Shown: in pieces, positions 23,440 through 34,295 of the stretch | Numbering within the stretch: position 1 is the first letter of the stretch | How the letters are laid out: each line of letters opens with the position of its first letter | NCBI GenBank assembly: GCA_004794785.1 | Contig: SJOL01006745.1 | Coordinates: 360,046 to 424,045 of the forward strand | DNA length: 64,000 nucleotides | DNA from: Opisthorchis felineus | Taxonomy: Eukaryota; Platyhelminthes; Trematoda; Opisthorchiida; Opisthorchiidae | Reading direction: 5' to 3' | Position numbers and translations under genes: made by a program | Notes under the pieces: generated by a model | Database searches by the model: none | What the model was told of the DNA's origin: nothing | What the model saw: the letters and a program-made list of their open reading frames with translations, nothing else

Positions 23440-24557
23440 TATTCAAACAACGTACATAATCCCCTGGGTTTTTCCACCCGGAATTAAACAATGACAGAAG
23501 CGGGTAATATGTTGTGCGAGAAAATGAGGTAAAACTGACTTGGTTATTACCGCTTAATCTGGGGAAAGACCCTGGGATATTCACCAGCTCAATGTGGATT
23601 ACCATTTCAATGTAGCATTGCCTGAACTGGTAACGAATGATCCTTTATTAGCCAATGAAAATAATCAAATATTATGAGTGAAATTATTGAGTAGTGCCCT
23701 AAGCAACGCATGAATACTGAATCCACCTTGCATTTAAACATCATCCTAACAAGTTTCTCTAGAAAATCGGGTTTCGTACACATCAACCAAGGCCGATCTC
23801 AAGTTGGTGCGACTTATCAAGGAAAATAGTTCGACATCTTGAAAGTCGGTCTAACTGGATCCAGAGACAGACTCTGCATTGCACATTTGCTTGGAGAACA
23901 TCACAAGCGAATCTAATCCGAATCTCTCGTTCACATCACTTTGTGTGCTGCGAGGAATGGAATACTGAGACAGTGCAGAGTATGCCTTTCTCAAAAATTG
24001 AAACCGCGTGCCGAATCCTTCCACGACTCATGTATCCAGGTGACTGGTGATGTGATAGCTCAATGCCCCCATCCCTAGCACGAACACACTCACTACAGGC
24101 AGTGGGGCCTGCCCTAAGTACACATGGCATGAGCGCTCAGGACGTGACGGTCGCAGCCAATCCAGTGGACGTCACTGGGTTGGGCGGTAGGCTCGTCACA
24201 GAACAGAAATATCCAGAATTCGGCTGTCCACTGATTAGGTAGGTATACGCGTCGACTGCTGCTGCTCTGGACTGCGGTTACCGAAGAAATTTCGCAAGCG
24301 ATTTCAAGTGCATCTCCAATTCATCTCTGAATACAGTGGCACACTGAGGGCGTCAAAGAACGAGAGAGAAAATCCGGTAAATGTTATGGTTTGATTTAAT
24401 GAATCATGGAAAATATGGTGTCCTATGTTGTCTAGACGTAACGCGCCACTCGTAAGGTTGCTGACCATCATAAACGACAGATTCAGTTGGATTCTTTTGA
24501 GTCTCCTGTCAAAACCAAATGGTGTGCAAATAAGAGTCTTTTTGATATCGTACTATG
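23440..24557 (+). repeat. Left arm of a 1.1-kb inverted repeat
   Basis: It is the reverse complement of 28039-29131. In the stretches I compared base by base (23890-24060 and 24160-24500) I found one substitution. Differences increase at the outer end (23440-23510: several substitutions and an 8-base indel) and at the inner end (24540-24557). The inner 120 bases belong to the hammerhead-repeat family, tail portion only. A 64-codon frame inside is identical in both arms only because the DNA is. No gene is recognised in the arm. Confidence 0.9.
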
Positions 24558-26466
24558 AAGCAGAATGTTAGCACTTGCGACATTTCATTCATTGCCCTAT
24601 TCGTTTCTCAGATGGCGGTAGACACGACGCGTACGGCCCAACACAATGACTCGCCTGCACCGTGAATCCTACCCTGTAACAATGAAGGTAAAAGTTCCCA
24701 TTCAACCCGGAAACATTTCATCCACAAGCCTCTTGAATTTTCCCTCGGTTTGAGCCAACACTACTTTTTAGGGGATGTCATGTCATAGAGTGACCGCCCG
24801 TGGCATCCACCTGCGCACAATGCCTCTCTATTTTGTGTAACTTCAGATCACATTCTCTAGTTTGAACATAGGGTTTGGTCATGAAGAATCGGTGTATCAC
24901 TTGAGCGAGACCCTCTCCAATAATCCTAGGTTAAGTATATTTAGATGTCGAAGATGTACCAATGCCGAATAGAATAAATCTACATCATCCTCCATGATTG
25001 AAGTAACCGTGTAACAAGCAGGTGATGCCCAAAACCTTTTGAAAGTTAATCAATATCTTTAGTAGATTAGGAGCAACAGCACACCCTTCTAGGAAACAGC
25101 TGGCAGTCACAACGGAAGGTCACAAAAAACAATTTACTGGTGAATGGAAGGTGCTTCCAAACAAAACGACAGTTACCCCAGGACTTCACAAACTCGACTC
25201 TTAACCAGCAGGAATTTCGTCAGGGGATGTTTTGGAGTCCACATACGTCGTCTTGCGGTTATTCATAGGCTAGTCCGATGTAAAACCAGTGAATCTTCAA
25301 AATCCGCGCATTTCGTCGAGTTTTCCGATTAACCAGTTTGTACAACATATTTTCGCACGCATGTGCTCTCATACGTACCTGCGTTTGGATCACGCATCAT
25401 TGCATGTGAGACGCTCTCTCTTCGAGTTTGCTGTTATGTGACAGGCGAGTGTGCTTATTGGTGCACAGTGTATTCATACACTGTGGCTTTATTGTTTAAA
25501 TGTATGTGAACATCAGCCTTGAGCAACAGAGGTGCGTGTCCTTCTGACCAGCAAATTGCTCAGACATATCCGTTATGACTAAAATGAACACTTCTATAGG
25601 TACAACTTGAAGTTAGTATGCACTTCGCACTGTTCAGTCCTAAACCTTCATTAATGGCAGGTTGGAACCGACTACATTCCACATAAACATCTATCCAAAT
25701 AAGATCGAATGGCAACAAGGTACTGCTGAGTGATGGTCAACATGTTTTCACCTCAGGAGTTTCGGACTCTACAGGTTCATGCTTGGTTTAACTCAGCGCA
25801 CTAGTTATTCACACGTGTCGTGTTAATACTGCGCTCCCTCCACGAGAAACACGGTTCCAGAGCACCAAAATTGGTTCATATCTCTAGGTATTGCTTGCCT
25901 GAAGGTCCGGGTCAAATCAAGTCAGGGTCACACAGCGCTAAGGATAATTAACTTCCGACCTCCGTGAGGCTGGACACTGATTTTAAGAAAATTCAGTGAA
26001 CAACTATTTTTACTACGTAAGATTTTCTACCAGTCAGCTGACAACAACTGCACATTTGTCCCTCATTACAAAGCCTCGGGCGTATTATCTCTAAATGAGG
26101 ACATTGACAATCACAAAATTTCAGTAAAATTTCATCTTTAGACCCTAAGAGAATCTAGGGCTGCGAGAAATTCAAATGCTTACATCCACTTAACTAGCAC
26201 TTCAGTTGTCTTCTACGGAAAGTGAGAAGGCTTCAGAGACATGACTTCACATCATTTTCCCAATCGATGTGCCATACGCAGCAAAAGCTAACATCCAATC
26301 CCTCTGCAGTACATAGGGGTGTCTAAAGCTCTACTTAGCGCAAACTGTGGTGAACCTCATACTTTTAATTCAATAAGCAAAGTCCTATTGATGGTTAACG
26401 ATATGCTCAGATAAAGCAGCCGAATGAGCAATTCACTCAGCGTGGTACTGTAAGAAAACCCAGGTT
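24558..26466. other. Inverted-repeat spacer, no recognisable gene
   Basis: The left part of the spacer between the arms. It has only short frames, with no motif and no recurring repeat noticed. Confidence 0.45.
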
Positions 26467-26665
26467 TCGACAAATACATTCATTTGCAAATCAATTTAGT
26501 TTTCATGGGAGACTCAAGTGAATCTCTCGTTTATGATGTTCTTCAATATAAGGTTGACGGAAGTTCTGAGACTGCGCCTGCCTGATGAGTCCCAAGAAGG
26601 GCGAAACCGGTCGTGGGCTGTCGAAGAGTTTTCAGCAACCTTGTGAGTAGTTTCCTTTATGGAAA
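26467..26665 (+). repeat. Hammerhead-bearing repeat, head-to-head form
   Basis: The segment 26467-26545 is the minus-oriented tail of the unit (ACATTCATTTGCAAATCAAT, then AATCTCTCGTTTATGATGTT). It joins directly to a plus-oriented ribozyme and head at 26550-26665. The same arrangement occurs at 11.2 kb. Confidence 0.7.
26576..26618 (+). ncRNA. Type I hammerhead ribozyme, best-preserved copy on the plus strand
   Basis: Stem I 3' strand GCCTGC is at 26576-26581 and CTGATGA at 26582-26588. Stem II GTCC-CAAGAA-GGGC is at 26589-26602 (one U-G pair), and GAAA at 26603-26606. Stem III is the palindrome ACCGGT ending at 26611, the cleavage-site base is C26612, and stem I 5' strand GTGGGC is at 26613-26618. 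All invariant core bases are present and all six stem I pairs can form with G-U wobbles. The C at position 17 is the most common natural choice. Confidence 0.82.
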
Positions 26666-27407
26666 CCAAGGTTTCTTCTTTTATCAGATAAATCAGTTGA
26701 AGACTAATCGTGTTCGATGATGGTCCCTAGAATATCCACTTCTATCACTCTCGTGCTTTGGCTGTTATTGCAGGCATATCCTCTTTGGGGGTTCCTATTT
26801 CTACCAAGCCAAAAATAACAGGACCAAAGATTGACACCATCGTTTTGCAACTCTTCTTTAGCTTAGGCTGCTAGCTTGGGAGGAATTAGCACTACCGTTC
26901 TTATATTCTTATCCTCTTAGTGAGTGGAATTCATATGGAGCACAAGACTGACCATGTGGACCCCATCGACAAGCTAAGTATATGCAACCAACCTATCGGT
27001 ATAGGTTACTTGTCATTCGCAGTTGGCGCGACTGTTTATCTGGAAAAGTGGGCTAGTCATTTAAGCGCATTCCTCGTTTGTGTTTACGTTTGCTGACATT
27101 TGCCGGCTGTTCCACATCAGCCGTCAACAGATGACCTTGCTATTGGTTGTCATGTTAATTTGCTCACACGATGCACGTCATGTCCACCTTTTTCGCTTGT
27201 TCATACAAGCGACTTCCATGTGTCAGTTAGCCAAGTACTCCGGGGTCTCCACAGCGTATACGATAGAGTGTTGGCACTGGTGAAGTGTGAAGTATACCAC
27301 AGCTAGAACGGTCGGTTGGTAGAATCCACAGCTGTGTAACCGGCATCGATCAGATGCCACAGGTAAACTGTTACGGTCTTATAAAAAGATAAGCTACTTT
27401 AGTCTAG
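26666..27407. other. No recognisable gene
   Basis: Spacer sequence inside the inverted repeat with short frames only and no motif. Confidence 0.4.
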
Positions 27408-27449
27408 ATGGAGCACATTACTCATAGGGTTACTGGAACCTGTTCGACA

Positions 27450-27492
27450 GCCCATCATCGGCTTCGCTCTTCCTGGGGCTCATCAGGTAGGC
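27450..27492 (-). ncRNA. Hammerhead ribozyme relic
   Basis: CTGATGA and stem II are kept on the minus strand. GAAA has become GAAG and the stem III palindrome is changed, so cleavage is not expected. Confidence 0.5.
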
Positions 27493-27874
27493 GCAGTCCC
27501 CGAGTTTCCACCAGTTTTATGTTGCACTTGAACCGAAATAGCGCGAAATTCGACAAATACACTCAATACCAATTTGTTTTTCATGGAAGACTCACCTAAC
27601 TCCCGGATAAATCTCTCATTTATGATATCCGTCAACTGAATGTGTTGATCAAAGGACCCTCACATATCATTTGGTACGGTATTCGACATATCGTAGTATA
27701 CTTTCCTGAAGTAAACTACGCATAAATGTGCTGGAAACTCCTCGCAGCCCAGGACCAGTTTCGCCCCGCTTTTGGGCTTCCATTAAAACCACATTGGTAA
27801 ATGAGTGTGGTTCGCGAAGTTTGCACGATTTGGGTCTAAGTATAAAATAGGGCTGGTGGAAACTCGGGGAATGC

Positions 27875-27916
27875 GCCTACCTGTGAGTCACCAGAGGGGC
27901 GAAACGGATCGTAGGC
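27875..27916 (+). ncRNA. Hammerhead ribozyme relic
   Basis: GAAA is present. CTGATGA has lost one base (CTGTGA) and stem II no longer pairs well, so it is expected to be inactive. Confidence 0.45.
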
Positions 27917-28038
27917 TGCCGAAGAGTTTTCAGCAACCTTATGAGTAGTGTTCTACCTCCACCAACTATGATTTCGGCCTCAAAAAAATCAACTGAGTCT
28001 CTGAATGCTTTTCAATGGACAATCATCTTCGGTGCGAA

Positions 28039-29131
28039 AGCATAGTACAATATCGAAAAGACTCTTATTTGCACACCATTTGGTTTTGACAGGAGACTCA
28101 AAAGAATCCAACTGAATCTGTCGTTTATGATGGTCAGCAACCTTACGAGTGGCGCGTTACGTCTAGACAACATAGGACACCATATTTTCCATGATTCATT
28201 AAATCAAACCATAACATTTACCGGATTTTCTCTCTCGTTCTTTGACGCCCTCAGTGTGCCACTGTATTCAGAGATGAATTGGAGATGCACTTGAAATCGC
28301 TTGCGAAATTTCTTCGGTAACCGCAGTCCAGAGCAGCAGCAGTCGACGCGTATACCTATCTAATCAGTGGACAGCCGAATTCTGGATATTTCTGTTCTGT
28401 GACGAGCCTACCGCCCAACCCAGTGACGTCCACTGGATTGGCTGCGACCGTCACGTCCTGAGCGCTCATGCCATGTGTACTTAGGGCAGGCCCCACTGCC
28501 TGTAGTGAGTGTGTTCGTGCTAGGGATGGGGGCATTGAGCTATCACATCACCAGTCACCTGGATACATGAGTCGTGGAAGGATTCGGCACGCGGTTTCAA
28601 TTTTTGAGAAAGGCATACTCTGCACTGTCTCAGTATTCCATTCCTCGCAGCACACAAAGTGATGTGAACGAGAGATTCGGATTAGATTCGCTTGTGATGT
28701 TCTCCAAGCAAATGTGCAATGCAGAGTCTGTCTCTGGATCCAGTTAGACCGACTTTCAAGATGTCGAACTATTTTCCTTGATAAGTCGCACCAACTTGAG
28801 ATCGGCCTTGGTTGATGTGTACGAAACCCGATTTTCTAGGATGATGTTTAAATGCAAGGTGGATTCAGTATTCATGCGTTGCTTAGGGCACTACTCAATA
28901 ATTTCACTCATAATATTTGATTATTTTCATTGGCTAATAAAGGATCATTCGTTACCAGTTCAGGCATTGCTACATTGAAATGGTAATCCACATTGAGCTG
29001 GTGAATATCCCAGGGTCTTTCCCCAGATTAAGCGGTAATAACCAAGTCAGTTTTACCTCATTTTCTCGCACAACATATTCCCCGCTTCTGTCATTCCAGG
29101 TGGAAAAACCTAGTGGATCATGTACGTTATG
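28039..29131 (-). repeat. Right arm of the 1.1-kb inverted repeat
   Basis: Reverse complement of 23440-24557. The spacer between the arms is about 3.5 kb. Beyond 29131 the sequence no longer matches the left side, and similarity fades over about 70 bases instead of stopping sharply. I saw neither terminal motifs nor a target duplication that would mark it as a transposon. Confidence 0.9.
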
Positions 29132-30514
29132 TTCAAGCCTTCTAGGAGGATAGGGGTTTCCGGTTGGATCGTTGGTCCGCCTATTGGTTATGCATGAATT
29201 GGGCCTGCCAGACTGCGCGATAAGGAGAAGACGGAAAACCAGGAACACGGCTGTGCTGTCAAGTCAGGTCAAAATATACAGAGCTGGTAAATATATAGGA
29301 TGTCTGAATGGCCAAATATGGTCACTCGCTTTGATCATTCTTGTCCAGCTAATGGCGACTTTCCTGCCGTGAACATTTTTACACACGCTCCGACGGTCGA
29401 ATACTGCTAAGCCATGTTTGGAAGCTCCGCCCAAGCACCCGCTGTCCGGAGCGTGTGGTGATCGGTGTTGACCTTGGGGACGCGTCGCTCTCTGCACATG
29501 CGATTTTCGTGCCTGGACGCGTCCTGACATTTTCTTGAAACGAATTGACTTGAGTTATGCGACAGCTTACGAAACTGGTACACAGCCAAATGGTGTCGCA
29601 TTAACATAGCCCCAATATAATAAATTATTTATATCGTTGGACTTGAAGGCGGGTTGGAAGTGCTGTTTCAGTTAGTGGTCGTAAAACAGTGGCCTTTGAA
29701 ATGACAGGGTCCCACGTTTTTGCTCCGACATGGCTTTTCATGGATCAAAGCCGTGATGTGGCTTAAGACGGAAGGCTACCAAACCACTGTACTAACTACA
29801 GTGCTTCATTGCACTCTAAAAATGTGATTTGCATAAGGTTTAATTGAATAGACCGTAAAGGTGATTCACTCCAAGAGAGATCCCGCTTCCAATTGAGACC
29901 ACTTGGAGTCCTTGTTCAGAAAGACTACAATGGTTTCCAGGGTGAAAGGCGCGTGGGGTACCAGGCGTACTTGGGTGTAAGAAAGTTAATGAAGGCGGTG
30001 CTGGAGGCTGAATCGTTGGTATCCTAAAACGATGATTGTCCAACATTGGCGGAATTGGCTGTAGTGTTAGGTGGTATAGGATGAAGTATGAGGGCTTATT
30101 CGGACACCTGTACAGCATAATCCTCCCTTCTTCTTACTTGTTCGGAATCTCTTTTTGGACAGTGAAAAAGCTGAGGAACAGAGACTGCATATTTACAACA
30201 AGTTACTGGTAGCAACTGTCTTGGTTGTCCCCTTAATCAATCATCTTCCAAGCAAATTACTGACCATGTACATTTGAACTGGCCCCCCACATACACTGGA
30301 TTGATCGCCACGTGCCCACAACCGCAATAAACTCAGAAGCGAAACAGGCGCACGCCAGGTAGGTGCGTGACTGGTGGCAATGTGATTATCCGTTGGAGAT
30401 GAAGCCCAGCTAAAGTAATGAAAATATCCATTTGTTTCCACCACAGTATTTGATTTGAAATGAAGCTTACTATACCCATTGTTTCGTTCGTACTAGTAAA
30501 CATTAATTTGCGAT
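29132..30514. other. Upstream region of the pseudokinase gene
   Basis: No gene or recurrent repeat is recognised. No core promoter motif could be called with confidence. Confidence 0.35.
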
Positions 30515-31624
30515 ATGCAGCCACTTAGTGAGGCACAGGACACAATCCCACCTCCACCAATCACCTTGGCAGCTCCCGCATTCGATGAGGAAAAGTTGCT
30601 TATTTATCGCGAACTATATTACGACGGATTCAGTTCTATCATCGCTGCCCGAGACTTGACGTCCGGAGCTGCAGTCGCAGTGAAAAAAGTGGAGTACCAA
30701 TTTTTCGCAAACGCACCATTTCCAATCAGGTGGTTGCAACGGAGATATTCAAGGAAAGTTCGTCAACAAACTGCCAGAATTCGGGCTTTATCGCACAATT
30801 CTCTGTTAAAACTGATTGAATTTGTGGTAGAACCGAAACGGATTGTGGTTATCACAGAAATGTGTATGTTTGGTGACCTATTCAACTGGATGCTACAACA
30901 ACCCCAACTTCGAATCCGCGATTTGTGTCTAATTATTCAGTATATTTATCAGGTATTACGTTATTTGCATTCAAAAAACTTTGTGCACGGAAACTTGACA
31001 CCTACTCACATTTTGTTTCAAGCAATGTCTCCACAATCCGTCACAATTATGCCCGACCTAAGCATCCGAAAGGAACTCTCCTACATCACAGCTAATCCAC
31101 CCTTGGTAATAGACAGTTGGGCACCGGAGTACATGAGAAGTTTCGTTTCGATGCGGGAAGAGCGCAAAACATCGGGAAAAGGATACGTGGAAAGCAACGA
31201 GGACCAGATGGAGGATGAGCTGATGCAACCAACCAAAGCCATGGACGTCTGGAGTGCGGGCTGTATTGCTCACATTGCTTTAACAGGGAAGCCGCCGTAC
31301 CCAGTGGATTCCCTGGAGGAAATATTGAGCGTAATCGATCAGACCGGAGGGCAGTTGAAAAATCCGATGATCGGTACACTCAGCGCCTCAGTACAGAAAC
31401 AACTGCGTGACTCATTGGCTCTTGCTCCAGAGGACCGGCCAAGCGCAGAGCAGTTTTCAGAACTCTATTGGTTTGATGATGATCAGACCCGAAGTGACAA
31501 GAGAAACATACTGCTCACTATCGAGTACGATCTGATGCACACATGTCGTAGATATCGAACGCAAGGAAGACAAGTATTTGAGAATGTCTTTGTTGGACAG
31601 ACAAATGAGGATGATGGTTCGTGA
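30515..31624 (+). CDS. Protein pseudokinase of CaMK-like fold, 369 aa, single exon
   Basis: The frame runs from an ATG at 30515 to a TGA at 31624. It keeps the kinase fold: VAVKK with lysine K57, WAPEY (202-206) in place of a normal activation-segment end, and DVWSAGC (244-250). The glycine loop has lost two of three glycines (YYDGF, 35-39). Helix C has no glutamate at the expected place. HRD has become HGN (158-160), so the catalytic aspartate is gone. The catalytic-loop asparagine is H165, and DFG has become DLS (181-183), keeping the metal aspartate. It is therefore expected to lack phosphotransfer and may act as a scaffold or regulator. From residue 28 to the APE motif it aligns without any gap to the active kinase at 20827-21906 (offset +3; about 29 percent identity over the best 155 positions by my count). 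After APE it has an acidic insertion of about 23 residues. It lies divergent from that kinase and at a mirrored position around the inverted repeat. Confidence 0.85.
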   Translation: MQPLSEAQDTIPPPPITLAAPAFDEEKLLIYRELYYDGFSSIIAARDLTSGAAVAVKKVEYQFFANAPFPIRWLQRRYSRKVRQQTARIRALSHNSLLKLIEFVVEPKRIVVITEMCMFGDLFNWMLQQPQLRIRDLCLIIQYIYQVLRYLHSKNFVHGNLTPTHILFQAMSPQSVTIMPDLSIRKELSYITANPPLVIDSWAPEYMRSFVSMREERKTSGKGYVESNEDQMEDELMQPTKAMDVWSAGCIAHIALTGKPPYPVDSLEEILSVIDQTGGQLKNPMIGTLSASVQKQLRDSLALAPEDRPSAEQFSELYWFDDDQTRSDKRNILLTIEYDLMHTCRRYRTQGRQVFENVFVGQTNEDDGS

Positions 31625-33046
31625 TACACAGGAGATCTTATTAACCATGGAATCGGTTGAATATACTTTGTTTTTTTTTAATGACCAGAGAAGTACTGTT
31701 GATCTGGGAAATGACTGTCTGCTAGTTGGTTTGTATGTTCAAAAAATGCCTGCCGTAAACGTGACAGCAGCTACCTGGAAGTTGGTCGGTTCGAATCAAG
31801 GGGAGGTTCCCATTCGGGTTTCTGTAGGTTAAGTCTTAATCTGTGGGTAGTCAACCAAGCCTATGCATGCATTTCTCACTCATCTCTTCAATTCCCCATT
31901 CGTCAGCCCTTTCTCCCTCAATTTTATCGTTTCTTCTGTTCAGCACTCAAAGTTCCTGTTTGTGGGCAGCAAAGTTAGCGATGGCACGAGACAGTGCGCT
32001 GAAAAGAAAAATGGGCTTGAGGGTCGCCAGCAGATTACCTAGTTGATAGCAATAGACCATGGGCTTGAATGGTTTATAAATCAGGAATCTGCAGTTCTCG
32101 AGTGCTTGGGTTAGTCCATCAGTTGCTCGATTTTTGAGGTGTACCAGGTGCCGAATTTCAATCTACCATCAGTATGGATGATAGGAAGGTGATGGTCACA
32201 TATAAGAACCGATATTGTGTACCACTACAATGTGGAAACTGCGGATGAAAAAGTGTCAGACAAGAGTCTTCCATGAGCATGGTACAGAAGTGAAACCTCG
32301 TGAGTGAACAGGCCGGGCATTATTCCCCCAGAAGACCGCTATGAACATGGAATATATTTGATCTCTCACTCCCTCACTCTAGAGGAATGTGAACCATGTC
32401 GTGACTGACGGAAAACGCTGTTGTCGAGTTTCCAGGAGAGTGACTCCTATTCAGAGTGGTCGCACTTGGGGGGGGGGGTTGCTGCATTTGCTTAACGCGA
32501 TTTTCTGAACAACGGGTGAACGTGAAAACTATTGGCCGCGACGAAATCGTCCGGCCTATGTCTGAATTACTGCGGTGAGGCTGTAACGGATCTTAATGAG
32601 CCTGTCACCTTGATTGGCAATGAGAAAGCAATGTACTTAGTTCCGTTGAGGATGCGCTGTTGGTGTAGACATCCATATGACATTTCTAACTTAGCACAGT
32701 TGGTCGAGAGTCAAACGAACCAGACGGATAATCAAGCTCTAAACACCTGTACCAGCGCACCGTATCGAAAAGCAGTTACGTGAACCGGAAAAGGGGAGTA
32801 TTTCAGTGTCACATTAATTCTGTACGAAAATGAACAAGCAAAGGGCAACTACCAGGTCAATCTATCCATAAGCTCACTTTTTCATTTGTGTGACTCTGCT
32901 GCGAAGTACCAAAAATAACCAGTCATTCTATGTAGGAGTTCTAGGTCACTTACGACTGAAGGCAGGAATTCCAACCAACAAGCGTTTTAAATTTGTACAG
33001 TGTGGCCTGACTGTGTGCTGGACAGTATGTGAATGAGCAGACATCA
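31625..33046. other. Intergenic region between pseudokinase and cdc6
   Basis: The two genes converge here. The stretch has a T9 run near 31670 and a G9 run near 32470. No gene or recurring repeat was recognised. Confidence 0.4.
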
Positions 33047-33230
33047 GCGAGATGGCTCAAGTGGTTAGAGCGCGAACTTACTGACCGGAAGGTCCGTGGT
33101 TCGAAACCGACCTCTGCCTATAGAGTTCCCCTGTCTAGGCTTGGGCAACCTAGCAGTATCCCAGCCCTCGTGCTTCCTTCGAGTGGAATGGCAGCTAGGT
33201 ACCGGAAGGTTGTTACAGCTGAACGATTGT
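33047..33230 (+). repeat. tRNA-derived SINE, copy 1
   Basis: The head is tRNA-like, with A box TGGCTCAAGTGGTTAGAG and B box GGTTCGAAACC about 35 bases later, the spacing of an internal polymerase III promoter. The body follows with the shared words CTGTCTAGGCTTGGGC, CAGTATCCCAGCCCTCGTGC and TTACAGCTGAACGA. Five copies lie in this window. The acceptor stem does not pair fully, so this is not a functional tRNA gene. Confidence 0.85.
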
Positions 33231-33881
33231 TTTCAACAAAAAACATCGCTATGAGGACGGTGTTGCACAGCCATGTTAGTTTGCTTAAACGAAACCATAT
33301 AGTAGAAAGAACGAAATGGTGTGGGCGAGAAGGTCTGCAGTTGGGATAAAGCATTCCAAGACAGCCATAGCACCGTCTGACTGCAGGTGGCAAACAGATC
33401 ATCTCAGAAGCAAACATGAAAACTCTAGGACAAATGGACCATAAAATTTAATCGAAACAGGCATTAAAAACAGCTCCAGTCCACAACAGAGGAGACTGAA
33501 TATGGTAGGGCGAGCTATTCACATCTAGTCGTTTAAAGAATAACCCAGGAAGGGGCAACAATAAAAACACTCTTGTCCGTTTATAATATCACGAAAAAAT
33601 AACGACCCACTGATTTCTCTTGATCTTGACAGGAAATAATTCCTATTTCTGGTGTGAAAAACACATTACATAGTAGATAAAAATAACGGACACCAAGTAG
33701 GATTAATCGAAAGAAGCACCAGGTTCAATTTTGTTGAGGTAACCTTGCAGTAAATGAGTAGAAAAAATAGCTGGATAATCTTGGAAACTTGAGAGAACTT
33801 GGTGTGAAGATAACGACTGATAGTCGAGAAGAAGTCCAGCCACAATGCAGCAAGTGCAAGAACTGCAAAGATCCAAAATGG

Positions 33882-34295
33882 TCAGTTAGACAAAGTTAAA
33901 TGCAGAATTGCAGAAAAGAGGATGTTATCTGATAAAATTTGTTCAACTCCCCGATCGTCCAGCCTCAATCGAACTCGTCGAAATCGCGCCGGCGTGCCAA
34001 GGTTTGTGGCAGGAGCTGCCTTCCCAGCGGTGAAGTGTATGAGACCACGCGCGTCCAAAAGAACACAAACTGCAGCCAACTCTGATTCTTCAAGTCGAGT
34101 GAGTTGCCGGCTGGTACAAATGTATGAGTAGGTTTCACAAAGTTGACCGAAAGATATCTCCCGCTGATTCCTTTGTTTGCGGATGAGGTAGGCACTAGCG
34201 ATAACCAGTTTATGATGTAGAGGAATGTCCGTCTGGTTGCTGTCGGATTCCGCATGCGGGGTGGCAGTAGCCGGTCGTAAAAGGGTGTTGTAACC
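33882..34295 (-). CDS. cdc6 exon 4 (C-terminal winged helix, stop)
   Basis: Begins after TTTTTTGTCAG with GGT (phase 0) and ends with TGA at 33884-33882, giving 137 codons plus stop. It encodes [27 protein letters not shown] and [10 protein letters not shown], in the order seen in CDC6 winged helices. A longer open frame at 33965-34417 in another phase overlaps it and is a shadow. Confidence 0.88.
   Translation of the reverse strand, partial: GYNTLLRPATATPHAESDSNQTDIPLHHKLVIASAYLIRKQRNQREISFGQLCETYSYICTSRQLTRLEESELAAVCVLLDARGLIHFTAGKAAPATNLGTPARFRRVRLRLDDRGVEQILSDNILFSAILHLTLSN

Larger units (their letters stand above)
27408..27955. repeat. Hammerhead-bearing repeat cluster, two decayed units
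   Basis: A minus-oriented unit (27408 to about 27700) is followed by the broken start of another (27720-27780). A plus-oriented head then follows at 27850-27955. The order matches the cluster at 10.85-11.45 kb. Both ribozyme centres carry core mutations. Confidence 0.65.

Noticed and set aside
23936..24130. 64-codon frame conserved identically at 28468-28662
   Set aside because: Identity follows from the nearly identical inverted-repeat arms and is not evidence of coding selection.
33047..33118. Functional tRNA gene
   Set aside because: A and B boxes are present, but the acceptor stem does not pair and the sequence is part of a five-copy SINE.
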